Shown here: piece by piece, positions 6,530 through 12,091 of the stretch | Layout: the number at the start of each line of letters is the position of its first letter | Position numbering within the stretch: position 1 is the stretch's first letter | Assembly: GCA_003175915.1 (NCBI GenBank) | Contig: PSRH01000114.1 | Coordinates: forward strand, 1 to 12,091 | Length of the DNA: 12,091 nt | From: Candidatus Melainabacteria bacterium | GTDB lineage: Bacteria > Cyanobacteriota > Vampirovibrionia > Obscuribacterales > Obscuribacteraceae | Reading direction: 5' to 3' | Notes under the pieces: model-generated | The model's database searches: none | Told to the model about the DNA's origin: nothing | The model's input: the letters and a program-made list of their open reading frames with translations, nothing else | Translations under genes and position numbers: made by a program

Positions 6530-7410
6530 ATCCGGCGGCCAGTAGAAAGGTATGACTGGAGCCACGGTGTCAAGGCTCCATTATTGTTCCATAGAACCGG
6601 AAAAAAACTTTCGTCCAATTGATCACTTCCGGACAATTGATATCGTCTGTAAATATAGCCCCCAGGGCGATCGCTGAACTTGGCTGATACTGGCAGGTAA
6701 TGTATGCCAATGCTCCGGCGCATTCGATCATCGCTATCGTTGGATGCTGAGCCATGCCAGGTTTCACCTGCATGGAATGCTACCGAACCTGGTGGCACCT
6801 CTACAAAAACTGTTTCCGGGTTCGTAAGTCCGGCCATTTGAGCTGCCTTTTCCATACGGGCACGGTAGTTGTCCGGAGCGTGGAAATCATCTGGCAGTTC
6901 GGTTAAAGGCCAGCGATGTGAGCCTGGCATATATTCCAAAGTACCAGTGTGGCGCGAAGTCTCGTCAAGGGTAATCCAACAGGTTATCGTTTGTGCTGGA
7001 TCCAGAAAATCCATGAAGGATGTGTCCTGATGCAGTGCGATCGCTTTTGACTTGGGCGTCTTCCACCAGATCGTGTCTTGACCAAGTCGAACGCCGCTCC
7101 AACCCGTTAGGAGAGTGGCAGCCCTGGCCAATTCTGTTGAAAGAACGAGCTTGGCGATGGTGAGATCTGACTTCCAGACATTTCCCATGTGCCTAGTGAT
7201 GTCAGGTAGACTCATGCCCTCCCGCCAATACCATTCGTCTGGGTAAACACCTGTGTCGAACTTACCTGAAAAGATAAAGGGGAATCGCTGGCGAAGCGCC
7301 TCAACTGCGTTCAAATCGATCAGGTCCGGCACAATTAAAAAGCCTTGTTTCTGAAACCGTTCAATATCTTGGCTTTCAATATTCATTTGATTTCGAAATG
7401 GACAATGCAT
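6526..7410 (-). CDS. Phytanoyl-CoA dioxygenase (PhyH) family Fe(II)/2-oxoglutarate oxygenase
   Basis: This 294-residue protein belongs to the PhyH group of non-haem iron oxygenases, which hydroxylate small organic substrates using 2-oxoglutarate and O2. The iron facial triad is visible as H127-x-D129 (in ALHQDTSF) and the distal H219 (in GETWHGSASN). A 2-oxoglutarate-binding arginine follows in MRRSIGIHY (R231 or R232). PGSHRWP (162-168) and VPPGSVAFHAGETWHG are typical of the family. AAGGAG (7418-7423) seven bases before the ATG at 7410 supports this start over the internal Met9. The substrate cannot be told from sequence. It is divergent from an Lrp-type regulator, suggesting a function in amino acid or related metabolism. 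Its stop overlaps the stop of the TPR gene by four bases, so the two genes are read convergently. The gene carries two of the four GCGATCGC octamers in the window. Confidence 0.9.
   Translation of the reverse strand: MHCPFRNQMNIESQDIERFQKQGFLIVPDLIDLNAVEALRQRFPFIFSGKFDTGVYPDEWYWREGMSLPDITRHMGNVWKSDLTIAKLVLSTELARAATLLTGWSGVRLGQDTIWWKTPKSKAIALHQDTSFMDFLDPAQTITCWITLDETSRHTGTLEYMPGSHRWPLTELPDDFHAPDNYRARMEKAAQMAGLTNPETVFVEVPPGSVAFHAGETWHGSASNDSDDRMRRSIGIHYLPVSAKFSDRPGGYIYRRYQLSGSDQLDESFFPVLWNNNGALTPWLQSYLSTGRRI
6557..6588 (+). terminator. Hairpin that may terminate the TPR gene inside the oxygenase coding region
   Basis: TGGAGCC (6557-6563) pairs with GGCTCCA (6574-6580) across a 10-base loop, followed by the T-rich TTATTGTT. 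It lies 28 bases beyond the TPR stop on the plus strand but within the last codons of the convergent oxygenase gene. Moderate stem and imperfect T-run. Confidence 0.4.
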
Positions 7411-7526
7411 GATATCTCTCCTTATCTGGGAAAGGTAGGCATTCTAATGCTAATCATTGGCGGATGAATGCTAAACTTAGTCCAAAAAACATAGAAATTT
7501 GGCAGATTCTGCTAAAGAGGTGCGAG
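7411..7526. promoter_or_regulatory. Divergent promoter/operator region between oxygenase and Lrp-type regulator
   Basis: GCATTC (7439-7444) and GAATGC (7466-7471) form an inverted repeat. AATG (7446-7449) and CATT (7455-7458) form another nested inside it. On the minus strand, TTCATC (7463-7468) and TAGAAT (7441-7446), spaced 16 bp, make a candidate promoter for the oxygenase that overlaps the dyad. Lrp-family proteins often bind such AT-rich dyads beside their own gene. The promoter of the regulator is not obvious. Confidence 0.4.
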
Positions 7527-8012
7527 ATGGAATTGGATACTATCGACATTCAGATTCTTACGGAATTACAAAACGATGGACGCCTAACCAATGCTCGTCT
7601 GTCGGAGAAGGTTGGACTAACGCCTTCGCCATGCCTTAGGCGACTAAAGATACTTGAGAGAAGGAAGGTGATCCGCGGTTATCGCGCTACTTTAGATCGT
7701 CAACGGATAGGATTGGCGCTGACGGTTTTTGTAGGAATCAAAGTCGAAAGACATCGTGATGCCGATGCAAATGCGTTTATTCGCTCCATTGAAGGATTAC
7801 CCCAAATAATCTCCTGCCATCTAGTTTCAGGAGAATACGATTTTCTTTTACAAGTGGTCGTTCCAAGCTTGCGCGACTATGATCAATTTCTAGAAGGGGT
7901 GCTGCTCAAAATGCCAAGCGTTCGGGATATTCGAAGCAACTTCGCCATCCGCACTATCAAAGACGACGCAAAGCTGCCAGTCGCTACTCTATTGCAAAAG
8001 CGTTCTAAATAG
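7527..8012 (+). CDS. Lrp/AsnC family transcriptional regulator
   Basis: From ATG 7527 this is 161 residues, the usual size of the family. AGAGG seven bases upstream supports this start over the ATG at 7464, which would add 21 atypical residues. The N-terminal winged helix-turn-helix (about 6-58) contains ILTELQNDGRL, then SEKVGLTPSPCLRRLKILERRKVIRGY, the standard Lrp DNA-binding segment. The C-terminal RAM domain (about 64-146) has the ligand-binding and oligomerisation hallmark SGEYDFLLQVVV (101-112). Such proteins form dimers to octamers and respond to amino acids or related metabolites. It is divergent from the PhyH-type oxygenase and most likely controls it and itself. It is convergent with lgt, 25 bases away, with no clear terminator between. 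A role in controlling the pqq operon cannot be excluded. Confidence 0.93.
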   Translation: MELDTIDIQILTELQNDGRLTNARLSEKVGLTPSPCLRRLKILERRKVIRGYRATLDRQRIGLALTVFVGIKVERHRDADANAFIRSIEGLPQIISCHLVSGEYDFLLQVVVPSLRDYDQFLEGVLLKMPSVRDIRSNFAIRTIKDDAKLPVATLLQKRSK

Positions 8013-8037
8013 TCGGACTAAGAAATTTAAACACCAT

Positions 8038-8847
8038 TCAATGGGATGAGCCTTCACCGTTACTTTGGCGGTTTGTTTGCACCACTATAAATATTGAGAT
8101 GATGGCCAGGATTAAGGTAGCAGCGCTTACCACAAATGGTGCCTGAGCGCCGGCGATCATAATGCTGTCCACTCTAAGAGGTTCGATAAACAAGCGACCT
8201 AAAGAATAACCGGCCAGGTAAGCGATAAATGTCAGGCCGGAGTATCGTTTAAATCTTGGGGCGATTACAAAATAAAGCAATAGAAAGAGAGCAAAGTCCC
8301 AAACGGACTCGTAGAGGAACGTCGGATGAAAGTAATCGTTACCCATATAAGGTAGCGGTCGATTTTCTCTGGGAATAAACAGACGCAGAGGAAAGTCATC
8401 AGCGACAGGCCGGCCGAAAGCTTCTGAGTTAAAAAAATTGCCCCAACGGCCAATCGCCTGGGCAATGGGGGCGGCGGCGCTTATTACATCAGCGTATTTG
8501 AGGGCAGGCAATTTCTGCCGTTTGCAGTACAACCAACCGGCAATAGTGCCGCCGATGATGCCACCATGAATCGACAAACCGCCCTTCCATATAGCCAGAA
8601 TATCTTCTGGATTATGTTGGAAATATGGCCAACTTAGCCCGACAAAATAGAGCCGAGCGCCAATTACTCCGCCAATGAACGTGATAAAAGCACAGTTAAT
8701 CAGTTTTTCTGGATTGATTTCCAGCTGCTTGGCTAGCCGTGCTGCAGCGGTGGTGGCCACGACAAAACCAAGGGCAATCATGACTCCGTACCAGCGTATG
8801 GTTAACGGGCCTAGTTTTAGGAAAATTGCGCCGGGTGACTGGAACAC
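8038..8847 (-). CDS. lgt: Prolipoprotein diacylglyceryl transferase
   Basis: This 269-residue integral membrane enzyme transfers diacylglycerol from phosphatidylglycerol to the lipobox cysteine of prolipoproteins, the first step of lipoprotein maturation. About seven hydrophobic segments are visible. All the residues I know to be important in the E. coli enzyme have counterparts. Y20 is in RWYG, H94 in GGLSIHGG, and R134, N137, E142 and G145 in the signature GRWGNFFNSEAFG. R218 and E222 are in GRLFIEPLR. The start is GTG at 8847, preceded by AAGGA (8854-8858) with a 6-base spacer. It is divergent from the pqq operon and convergent with the Lrp-type gene, so it is probably transcribed alone. 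Sequence and length are normal for the family. Confidence 0.97.
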   Translation of the reverse strand: MFQSPGAIFLKLGPLTIRWYGVMIALGFVVATTAAARLAKQLEINPEKLINCAFITFIGGVIGARLYFVGLSWPYFQHNPEDILAIWKGGLSIHGGIIGGTIAGWLYCKRQKLPALKYADVISAAAPIAQAIGRWGNFFNSEAFGRPVADDFPLRLFIPRENRPLPYMGNDYFHPTFLYESVWDFALFLLLYFVIAPRFKRYSGLTFIAYLAGYSLGRLFIEPLRVDSIMIAGAQAPFVVSAATLILAIISIFIVVQTNRQSNGEGSSH

Positions 8848-8958
8848 TATTGGTCCTTAAGATTGACAGATCATCCAACGAAACAACGATCGACCTTTCA
8901 TCGCACCATCTGCTTATATTGTCCCATGTTACCCTTGATGCTCTGCCTCTTGAGTCCG

Positions 8959-9012
8959 GCACGATCGGTGCATGTCAAGCATCGATATGGTAAGCATGGA
9001 TGGGGCTATAAT
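8959..9012 (+). promoter_or_regulatory. Candidate promoter and operator region of the pqq operon
   Basis: A perfect -10 TATAAT lies at 9007-9012, giving a leader of about 25 bases to pqqA. No good -35 hexamer stands 16-18 bases upstream (GATATG region). That position is occupied by two tandem 15-base repeats, AAGCATCGATATGGT (8977-8991) and AAGCATGGATGGGGC (8992-9006), with the dyad GCAC-GATCG-GTGC (8959-8971) just before them. A consensus -10 without a -35 but with upstream repeats suggests an activator-dependent promoter. The rest of the gap from lgt (8848-8958) shows nothing convincing. Confidence 0.45.
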
Positions 9013-9044
9013 TATTCTAGAAATGGATTAATCTGCGGTGTGGC

Positions 9045-9116
9045 ATGTGGGAATATCCAGACTTCGAAATAATTGATACCTGCGCTGAAATTACGGCGTA
9101 CATCTATCAGGAATGA
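9045..9116 (+). CDS. pqqA: PQQ precursor peptide PqqA (23 residues)
   Basis: A 23-codon gene immediately upstream of pqqB encodes the ribosomal precursor of pyrroloquinoline quinone. It begins MW, with Pro5 and Phe7, and has EITAY at 15-19. Glu15 and Tyr19 stand in the E-x-x-x-Y spacing that PqqE crosslinks to build PQQ. Thr17 and the total length also agree with the classical 23-residue precursor (recalled from Klebsiella). Frame and start are constrained by a TAG at 9018 upstream, with no other in-frame ATG. The ribosome binding site is weak. TGA at 9114 leaves only four bases before the pqqB start. The peptide is odd in having six acidic residues, no Lys or Arg, a Cys13 where Klebsiella has Gly, and an additional Tyr21. 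The over-extended pqqB frame that starts at 9073 overlaps and hides it. Confidence 0.92.
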   Translation: MWEYPDFEIIDTCAEITAYIYQE

Positions 9117-9120
9117 TACG

Positions 9121-10020
9121 GTGAGGGTCTGCGTTCTCGGTATCTCCGCTGGTGGCGGCGTACCGCAATGGAATTGCCGGTGTGAGAACTGCCGTGATGT
9201 TCGCAGTCGCGGTGAACGCTTTCACCAATCTCATGCCTCCATAGCCGTGAGTGGATCGGGACGGAGCTGGTGCCTGATTAATTCAACACCGGATATCACC
9301 AACCAAATAGAGCGTTTCAAAAGTCTGCACCCTAGAACTGGTATGCGCTCGAGCCCTATTACGTCCGTTTTTCTAACCGATGGTGAACTCGATCATACGC
9401 TGGGACTGTTGTTACTCAGGCAAGGTGCTCGCCTGGATGTATATGCCACCGGAGTAGTGGTGGACATCCTGTCGAAAGATTTTCCGGTGCGAAGGTTGGT
9501 AAATTCCTATGCCGACCACAGGTGGAAGAAACTTGTGGGCGGGCAACAAATTCATTTGGAAAGAGAAGGTCTGAAAATATCAGTCATCAGTGCTGGTACC
9601 AAGTTGCCTCGTTATGTTCAAGGCCAGAAATCTGCTATTGATGCAACCGTTGCCTATTACATTGAAGACTTGCGTTCGGCAAGCTCGCTTTTCTATGCAC
9701 CGTCATTGCAAGAATGGACGGATACGATTGATGCTGCTGCGAAAAAAGCAACCTGTGTTATGGTAGATGGCACTTTCTGGAGCGATGATGAATTGATCTC
9801 TTACGGTATTGCAGATCTCAAAGCAAAAGATATGGGGCACTTGCCCCTTGACGGAAAGGATGGAATTCTGAGTAAATTGGCTAATTCAACGGCTCCGGGC
9901 AAATACCTCGTTCATGTGAATAACACCAATCGAGTTCTGCGCTCCAGTTCGGTAGAAAGGAAAATGCTTTTGGATCAACAGATCAGTCTGGCACCAGAAA
10001 GAAATGAGATCATAATTTGA
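9121..10020 (+). CDS. pqqB: PQQ biosynthesis protein PqqB (metallo-beta-lactamase fold oxygenase)
   Basis: From the GTG at 9121 this is 299 residues, the normal PqqB length, starting MRVCVLGISAGGGVPQWNC as the family does. AGGA (9109-9112) precedes it by eight bases. The longer frame from ATG 9073 would add 16 unrelated residues and overlap pqqA. The zinc-site C19-x-C21-x-x-C24 follows GGGVPQWN. TDGELDH (86-92) replaces the HxHxDH of ordinary beta-lactamase-fold enzymes, as in other PqqBs. DGTFW (216-220), GHLP (239-242) and HVNNTN (265-270) are further family markers; the usual Pro after NNTN is Arg here. PqqB is thought to be an iron-dependent hydroxylase acting on the tyrosine of the Glu-Tyr product in the cytoplasm. 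Its TGA overlaps the TTG start of pqqC. Confidence 0.95.
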   Translation: MRVCVLGISAGGGVPQWNCRCENCRDVRSRGERFHQSHASIAVSGSGRSWCLINSTPDITNQIERFKSLHPRTGMRSSPITSVFLTDGELDHTLGLLLLRQGARLDVYATGVVVDILSKDFPVRRLVNSYADHRWKKLVGGQQIHLEREGLKISVISAGTKLPRYVQGQKSAIDATVAYYIEDLRSASSLFYAPSLQEWTDTIDAAAKKATCVMVDGTFWSDDELISYGIADLKAKDMGHLPLDGKDGILSKLANSTAPGKYLVHVNNTNRVLRSSSVERKMLLDQQISLAPERNEIII

Positions 10021-10730
10021 AGGTTGATCAATTACTGACTGAAAAACAATTCGTCGATGAGTTAAACGACATCGGTGAGCAACTGTATCATCACAAACAT
10101 CCGTTCCACATTCGCATGCATGAAGGGTCATTGACCCCTGGACAATTGAGAATCTGGGTAAGGAACCGATTTTACTATCAGACCATTCTGCCGATCAAAG
10201 ACGCAATCATAGTCTCGAAACTGCCAGATTCCGAAAACCGCCGACAATGGATAAGGCGAATAATCGATCAAGATGGAGACGGTGTTTCATCCGGTGGCAT
10301 CGAGTCCTGGATAAGATTGGGAGAGGGAATGGCAGTAGCGCGCGCGGAAATGCTCGATGTGAGATTGCTTGGGGCTGTCGCGAAGGATGCTGTCGATTCA
10401 TATGTCGATTTTTGCCGCGAGCGCTCCTGGTTGGAAGCCGTCGCCGCATCTCTAACAGAATTGTTTGCGCCCAAGCTTATAACCGATCGAATGGAAGTAT
10501 TCAAAAGGCACTATGCCTGGATTCAACCGCAGGCTTTGGAATACTTCTTTACCAGGCTGAAACAAGCACCGAGAGATAGCGAGCATGCTTTGCGCCTGGT
10601 GTTAGCTAACGCAACTAATGCCAATGAGCAACGATTGGTCACGTATGCGCTGCGTTTTAAGTGCCGCCTGCTCTGGCGCCTGCTTGATGGTATTGAGGAA
10701 GACTGTAGAAGGGAGACCGAATATATATGA
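10017..10730 (+). CDS. pqqC: Pyrroloquinoline-quinone synthase PqqC, with two altered active-site positions
   Basis: This 237-residue helical protein catalyses the cofactor-free, O2-dependent ring closure and eight-electron oxidation that finishes PQQ. Family segments are clear: YHHKHPFHIRMHEG (24-37), WVRNRFYYQTILPIKDA (47-63), WIRLGEG (98-104), SLTELFAP (145-152), HYAWI (165-169) and RLKQAPRDSEHAL. Aligned by eye to Klebsiella PqqC as I recall it, H24, R50, Y128, E147, Y175 and R179 have counterparts (H25, R51, Y129, E148, Y176, R180). The counterpart of H84 is Gln85 (IIDQDG instead of ILDHDG), and that of H154 is Ile155 (APKLITDR instead of APQIHQSR). It starts with TTG inside the pqqB stop (TTGA overlap) without a strong ribosome binding site, so translation is probably coupled. 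It overlaps pqqD by ATGA. Confidence 0.94.
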   Translation: MKVDQLLTEKQFVDELNDIGEQLYHHKHPFHIRMHEGSLTPGQLRIWVRNRFYYQTILPIKDAIIVSKLPDSENRRQWIRRIIDQDGDGVSSGGIESWIRLGEGMAVARAEMLDVRLLGAVAKDAVDSYVDFCRERSWLEAVAASLTELFAPKLITDRMEVFKRHYAWIQPQALEYFFTRLKQAPRDSEHALRLVLANATNANEQRLVTYALRFKCRLLWRLLDGIEEDCRRETEYI

Positions 10731-10999
10731 ATCTGAACTGCCGACCGAACCTTGTCTCAAGAGGACAACTCAAATACGATTCAGTTCGCGGCTCAGACTT
10801 TTTACTGCTACCGGAACGTGTCGTCAAGCTTAATAAGACGGGAGCTTTAATTCTATCCATGTGTGACGGTAAGCGCACGATTACTGAAATACAGGACAAA
10901 CTCAAATCGCATTTCCGTTCGGGGAAGATAGAGGACGACGTGGTGACATTCTTGAACAGAGTAGCTGAGCATGGCTGGGTAAAAATGAGTGGCGATTGA
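10727..10999 (+). CDS. pqqD: PqqD, PqqA-binding chaperone for PqqE
   Basis: This 90-residue protein has the usual PqqD length and pattern: RPNLVSRGQLKYDSVRGSDFLLLPERVVKLNKTG, then DGKRTITEIQDKL and the helix DDVVTFLNRVAEHGWV. It has the winged-helix fold known as a RiPP recognition element. It binds the precursor peptide PqqA and delivers it to PqqE. ATG 10727 overlaps the pqqC stop (ATGA), with GGGAG (10711-10715) 11 bases upstream. It overlaps pqqE by 11 bases and is a separate protein, not fused to PqqC as in some methylotrophs. By count it carries somewhat more basic than acidic residues, which may suit the unusually acidic PqqA. Confidence 0.95.
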   Translation: MNLNCRPNLVSRGQLKYDSVRGSDFLLLPERVVKLNKTGALILSMCDGKRTITEIQDKLKSHFRSGKIEDDVVTFLNRVAEHGWVKMSGD

Positions 11000-12077
11000 G
11001 CCCCCCTATTCTCTGTTGGCGGAACTTACACATGCGTGTCCACTTCGTTGTGCCTATTGCTCGAATCCAATTGATTTACGAGCAGGCAATGACGAATTGG
11101 CCACTGCTGACTGGATCAGGGTTGTTGAAGAAGCGGCTGAACTTGGTGTTCTGCAATTTCATTTGAGCGGCGGCGAGCCGTTGATTCGTAAAGATCTGGA
11201 AGCGATTGTCACGGCGGCGCGCCGGCAAGGGCTGTACACCAATCTAATTACAAGTGGGATTCCTCTTAGCGCTGAGCGAATGCATGGGCTGGCGGAGGCG
11301 GGTCTAAATAGTGTTCAGATAAGCATCCAAGATAGCGATGACCGCTCGATGAAAGAGGTCGTCGGCATGAGCGCCCTGTCCGCAAAAATTAGCGCTTGTA
11401 CGTACGTAAATCAGTGCCAACTGCCTTTGAGCATCAATATCGTTCTGCATCGGCATAACATTGCCCGCTTTGAGGAATTGGTGCTTCTAGCAGTGAATAC
11501 TGGAGCGACTCGAATTGAACTGGCCCATGTTCAATTTTATGGATGGGCTTTTCGAAATCGCAATTATCTGATGCCAACCGCCGAACAAGTCAACCAAGTG
11601 CGCACTGGTGTAGCGCGCCTGAGACAACAACATCCGCACGTTGAAATAATTCTGGTTATATCTGACTACTTCGAGGAGTTTCCAAAACCTTGCATGGGCG
11701 GCTGGGGACAACGTCATATAACGATCGATCCCACTGGCGTTGCCTTGCCATGTCCGGCAGCGCGCCTGATTGATACTCTGTCGTTTCCTTCTGTCAATCA
11801 ACTTTCCTTGCGAGATATCTGGTTCGAATCGACGGCTTTCCATGCCTTCAGAGGTAAAGCCTGGATGCTGGATCCATGCCGTAGTTGCGCTAGACAGGAC
11901 ATTGATCACGGCGGCTGCCGCTGTCAGGCATTTATGTATACAGGAGAGGCGCGTTCCACCGATCCGGTCTGCAAGTTCAGTGGCAAGAGGAAGGACATTG
12001 ATCAATTTCAGTTACTTAAGGAAGACGAGCCGGTAGCCTTACGGACACTTACTCATCAGGTAGGCGACGCTAGATGA
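10989..12077 (+). CDS. pqqE: PqqE, radical SAM/SPASM peptide cyclase
   Basis: This 362-residue enzyme forms the carbon-carbon bond between the Glu and Tyr side chains of PqqA, the first chemical step to PQQ. The radical-SAM cluster motif C17-x3-C21-x2-C24 is in THACPLRCAYCSNP, and the SAM-binding SGGEPL is at 60-65. The C-terminal SPASM domain keeps the full auxiliary-cluster set: C235 (KPCMGGWG), C255, C297, C300, C310, C312 and C328. D306 stands in the position of the unusual Asp ligand known in Methylobacterium PqqE. The usual PCHAAE is PCPAAR here. The start is GTG 10989 inside pqqD, 11 bases before its stop, with no convincing ribosome binding site, so coupling is likely. Its TGA overlaps the ATG of the next gene, so the operon continues. 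Confidence 0.96.
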   Translation: MAIEPPYSLLAELTHACPLRCAYCSNPIDLRAGNDELATADWIRVVEEAAELGVLQFHLSGGEPLIRKDLEAIVTAARRQGLYTNLITSGIPLSAERMHGLAEAGLNSVQISIQDSDDRSMKEVVGMSALSAKISACTYVNQCQLPLSINIVLHRHNIARFEELVLLAVNTGATRIELAHVQFYGWAFRNRNYLMPTAEQVNQVRTGVARLRQQHPHVEIILVISDYFEEFPKPCMGGWGQRHITIDPTGVALPCPAARLIDTLSFPSVNQLSLRDIWFESTAFHAFRGKAWMLDPCRSCARQDIDHGGCRCQAFMYTGEARSTDPVCKFSGKRKDIDQFQLLKEDEPVALRTLTHQVGDAR

Positions 12078-12091
12078 CTGACTTTCAAGCA
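12074..12091 (+). CDS. Start of the next gene in the pqq operon (cut by the window edge)
   Basis: ATG at 12074 overlaps the pqqE TGA (ATGA), the same junction as between pqqC and pqqD. Six codons, MTDFQA, are visible, so the product cannot be identified. In other genomes the position after pqqE may hold a peptidase (pqqF/G), a transporter or a quinoprotein dehydrogenase. Confidence 0.55.

Noticed and set aside
7464..7526. ATG 7464 as start of the Lrp-type regulator
   Set aside because: It adds 21 residues not seen in the family and lacks a ribosome binding site, whereas ATG 7527 has AGAGG at proper spacing.
8863..8868. TTGACA as a -35 element for the pqq operon
   Set aside because: No -10-like hexamer follows at 16-18 bases, and the only good TATAAT is about 140 bases further on.
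8863..9072. 69-codon frame upstream of pqqA ending in a Tyr/Gly/Cys-rich segment, slightly reminiscent of a bacteriocin
   Set aside because: No ribosome binding site, a TTG start, and it runs across the pqqA promoter and start. The resemblance is a few residues only.
11487..12005. 172-codon antisense frame opposite pqqE
   Set aside because: It lies opposite a clearly conserved enzyme with all cluster ligands, and the translation matches nothing recognisable.
1..12091. CRISPR array, tRNA, rRNA or insertion sequence
   Set aside because: No regularly spaced short repeats with unique spacers, no tRNA cloverleaf in the intergenic gaps, and no transposase or terminal inverted repeats were seen. 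The only long repeat is the coding TPR array.

Overview
The window looks like bacterial chromosome of about 50% GC with the standard genetic code, dense genes and good Shine-Dalgarno sites. Four copies of GCGATCGC, the cyanobacterial HIP1 octamer, lie in 12 kb where chance predicts about 0.2. The long-form HPF resembles cyanobacterial LrtA, and one protein seems to carry an SLH-like tail. Together these point weakly to Cyanobacteriota, possibly a non-photosynthetic, TPR-rich relative. No ribosomal RNA or photosynthesis gene is present to settle it.

Left part (1-6529): the start of a minus-strand nadE runs off the left edge. Facing away from it, behind its own promoter, is a secreted TIM-barrel protein with a possible SLH-like C-terminus. 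Next come hpf (ribosome hibernation), a strongly structured intergenic region, and a 1.26-kaa exported TPR protein. Its C-terminal half is built from units with an exact 657-nt (219-codon) period.

Middle part (6526-8847): a phytanoyl-CoA dioxygenase-like Fe(II)/2-oxoglutarate oxygenase ends tail to tail on the TPR gene, with a 4-base overlap at the stops. It is transcribed divergently from an Lrp/AsnC regulator, which is the obvious candidate to control it. Convergent to the regulator is lgt, the lipoprotein diacylglyceryl transferase.

Right part (8848-12091): a compact operon for pyrroloquinoline quinone (PQQ), pqqA-B-C-D-E, continues into an unidentified gene cut by the right edge. The precursor gene pqqA encodes only 23 residues (9045-9116) and is easily missed, because an over-extended pqqB reading frame runs across it. 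Its Glu15 and Tyr19 stand exactly where the two residues that become PQQ stand in the classical precursor. PqqD would present the peptide to the radical-SAM enzyme PqqE, which links Glu and Tyr. PqqB is then thought to hydroxylate the tyrosine, and PqqC performs the final oxidation and ring closure. The PqqC here appears to lack two active-site histidines of the Klebsiella enzyme, and the PqqA peptide is unusually acidic. These are the most interesting features of the window.
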